DNA from: Thermoplasmatales archaeon
GTDB lineage: Archaea > Thermoplasmatota > Thermoplasmata > Thermoplasmatales > Thermoplasmataceae
Assembly (NCBI GenBank): GCA_016806715.1
Contig: CP060531.1
Span: 124,001 to 188,000 of the forward strand
DNA: 64,000 nt
Reading direction: 5' to 3'
Shown here one piece after another: positions 62,445 to 64,000 of this stretch (its first letter is position 1; each line of letters opens with the position of its first letter). Both the position numbers and the translations under genes were made by a program. The notes beneath the pieces were generated by a model. That model did not search any database and had not been told where the DNA came from. It saw only the letters and a list, made by a program, of their open reading frames with translations.

Positions 62445-62947
62445 TTTGTATCAATTCCTTCCTTAACACTGGCGAGCTCGAAATGATCCATTTTCATCTT
62501 CCTGACGCTCGCATAGAGATCTAGTATTCTCCTGAACGTCTCGAGTTTAAGCTCTTCGCCTCTTTTTTTCCTTTTTTTGTAGGTAGACTTGCTCATAGCA
62601 TCGTATCTTCTGTAAGCCTTTAAAAGCCTCTTAAAATCTAGGGAATTCTGCATAAGTGCCTCAAAGTCGCTTCCCATGTTTGTCAGGTATTTTTCATAGT
62701 TATTGCTCTGAATAATTTTCACCTCTTTGTTGAACCTATCTGCTGGAAGATCAAATGGCTCCTTCATCTGGGCCAGCGTTGGCGGAGCGTCAATATATGC
62801 CTTCTTTGATAATCTTGAGTATGAGAACGAGACCACGAAAACCAGTAAAATAGGGATTATGAATCGGAACAGGAATTGTGGAGACCCGGTTATATTTGAT
62901 TCCAGTGCAGAAATTCCCGAGGTCAGCATACTCAATGTGCTAGTCAT
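62441..62947 (-). CDS. Membrane-anchored helical protein of the MoxR operon
   Basis: 168 residues. One N-terminal membrane helix (FLFRFIIPILLVFVVSFSYS), then a cytoplasmic helical domain (MGSDFEALMQNSLDFKRLLK, TYKKRKKRGEELKLETFRRI). Such a small gene between a surface protein and MoxR is common in MoxR-DUF58 loci, but no named family was recognised. Separated from the surface-protein gene by 52 bases. Confidence 0.5.
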   Translation of the reverse strand: MTSTLSMLTSGISALESNITGSPQFLFRFIIPILLVFVVSFSYSRLSKKAYIDAPPTLAQMKEPFDLPADRFNKEVKIIQSNNYEKYLTNMGSDFEALMQNSLDFKRLLKAYRRYDAMSKSTYKKRKKRGEELKLETFRRILDLYASVRKMKMDHFELASVKEGIDTK

Positions 62948-62999
62948 ATATGCCTCCGGTCTTCACGCGCATTCACTAAAAGGCCGCCAATAAAATAAA

Positions 63000-64000
63000 T
63001 CATGATATCCTCACGTTGCTCCCAGAAAGCGAAGTATCATAGTAGTAAACTACTGCTGTATTGGCTAAATTCCTAAAATTAGTGCTTCCAGAAACTTTGA
63101 ACATTATCGTGGTTCCCGGAACATATTTGTAAAATGAGTGGAGTGAAAAATTAGTGTACGACGCGGAAGTCTGGTTGGCATTTTGCCAGATTGAACCATT
63201 TATGCTTAGATTCAGGGAGCCTGAAAACCAGATTCGGCTCACTCCAAACTTGTATATCGATATATTCCCATTTGTGTTTATAGTAACATTTGTATAAATA
63301 ATGGTATCTAAAGGATTGTTGGTATAGTTAAACGACTGATTATGCTTAGTGGCGTTGAACTCAAGAACCTCCTCCGGATAGCTCAAATTCAGGGCGAATG
63401 TTTTTTGTGCATAAACTGTGCCGTTAATTGATGCCTCAAACGTATAAGTTCCCAAGGTTAGATTGACCCATGCGTATTTCAAAGCAACGTGATTCTGATA
63501 TGGCAATGGTGCCTTAGGAGTTATAGAATAGTTCCAGCTCAAATTGGAGTTGTTTACTATTTTGAGTATGTAGTTTACCAGCGTCTGGTTCTTGAGCACA
63601 CCGGAGCCTGATATATTGCTGTAGAATGATACGGGAACATAGCTGATATTGGTGAATGCGAATTCATATGTTCCATTCTGAACATGATACGTGTAATTTG
63701 TTCCGTTTAATTCGTTTTTTGGTGTATTGTTCATTGAGAATAACGAATTTGTTATTGACAGGTTATCCGGTATCTGCCACGTTTTATTGTATGTGCTGTT
63801 CAGATGTATTGTATTACTGTACATCTTGGCTGCGGTCAGATTCACTGTAATTTCCGTGTGCTTCGGGAAATTGAAAATTCCGCTTGTTTTCGCGGAATAG
63901 TTCAGCGTGGATACCAGGAGATCCATGCTCCCTGAAAGGTTGAGCTTTAAATCATAATATCCTGTGCTGTCTGTGTAGTTGATAAATCTGTAAATTGCAC
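63000..64000 (-). CDS. Surface/secreted protein, 3' part (start beyond the window)
   Basis: The minus-strand frame is open to the right window edge, so the ATG at 63926 is internal; the visible ~333 residues include FINYTDSTGYYDLKLNLSG before it. It is rich in Asn/Ser/Thr/Tyr with many sequons (NLT, NST, NLS, NGT, NVT) and repeated beta-strand blocks, as in archaeal surface domains. It ends SGSNVRIS without a membrane anchor. Likely the first or early gene of the MoxR operon and its client (inference). Confidence 0.55.
   Translation of the reverse strand, partial: AIYRFINYTDSTGYYDLKLNLSGSMDLLVSTLNYSAKTSGIFNFPKHTEITVNLTAAKMYSNTIHLNSTYNKTWQIPDNLSITNSLFSMNNTPKNELNGTNYTYHVQNGTYEFAFTNISYVPVSFYSNISGSGVLKNQTLVNYILKIVNNSNLSWNYSITPKAPLPYQNHVALKYAWVNLTLGTYTFEASINGTVYAQKTFALNLSYPEEVLEFNATKHNQSFNYTNNPLDTIIYTNVTINTNGNISIYKFGVSRIWFSGSLNLSINGSIWQNANQTSASYTNFSLHSFYKYVPGTTIMFKVSGSTNFRNLANTAVVYYYDTSLSGSNVRIS

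Overview
The window looks like chromosomal DNA of an acidophilic, aerobic Thermoplasmatales-type archaeon. The gene set is archaeal: Orc1/Cdc6, eL40, uL16 (L10e), aIF5A, aTrm56, Rqc2/NEMF, a two-subunit 2-oxoacid:ferredoxin oxidoreductase, bifunctional PGI/PMI, FBP aldolase/phosphatase and a thiolase with its DUF35 partner. It also has a B-type heme-copper oxidase with a blue copper protein, and many starts look leaderless, with a TATA-like box about 25 bases upstream. These assignments come from reading protein motifs, not from database searches.

Layout. 1-5720 is an accessory island that stops at the 3' end of a CAU tRNA. It holds the end of a surface protein, a compact ubiquitin-like conjugation cassette (Ubl, E2-like, JAB-E1 fusion), a decayed stretch, a reverse-strand operon (winged-helix regulator, TIR/zinc-ribbon protein, helical protein) and an orphan VapB-like antitoxin. 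5795-7760, between two tRNA genes, holds a secreted bacteriocin-like precursor, a small two-helix membrane ORF and an ISL3 transposase remnant. 8.1-22.4 kb is mostly core: aTrm56-HD, tRNA-Gln, SDR, thiolase/DUF35, tandem ThyX-like, HemB, a DUF835/GvpD-like pair, PGI/PMI and Rqc2. 22.6-26.2 kb contains two insertion sequences: a DDE element whose transposase is split at an A8 run, and an IS200/IS605 tnpA-tnpB element. 27.2-34.5 kb is a reverse-strand respiratory cluster (small membrane subunit, CoxII, CoxI, IS630, cupredoxin, CtaB, a 14-helix protein with a CQC motif, CPBP protease). The IS630 copy sits exactly in the CoxI stop codon. 34.8-48.2 kb is metabolism and housekeeping (membrane ferredoxin, FBP, M50 protease, MscL, eL40, PurQ, KorAB, LysE, MBL hydrolase, methyltransferase). 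48.2-50 kb is cdc6 with a likely origin. 50-64 kb holds FolC, AlaX-like, MFS, an AbrB regulator, uL16, agmatinase with aIF5A, an amidohydrolase and a MoxR/DUF58 operon.

Most interesting. (1) The Ubl/E2/JAB-E1 cassette next to a TIR operon is a strong candidate defence island, and its E2-like protein contains no cysteine. (2) A structured RNA gene with a GNRA-type tetraloop lies at about 39801-39889, with its own TATA-like box and a T-run. (3) A probable programmed -1 frameshift occurs in the DDE transposase. (4) An archaeocin/immunity-like pair lies between the tRNA genes. (5) Two enzymes have lost key residues: the thiolase lacks its usual nucleophilic cysteine, and the AlaX homologue lacks all four zinc ligands.
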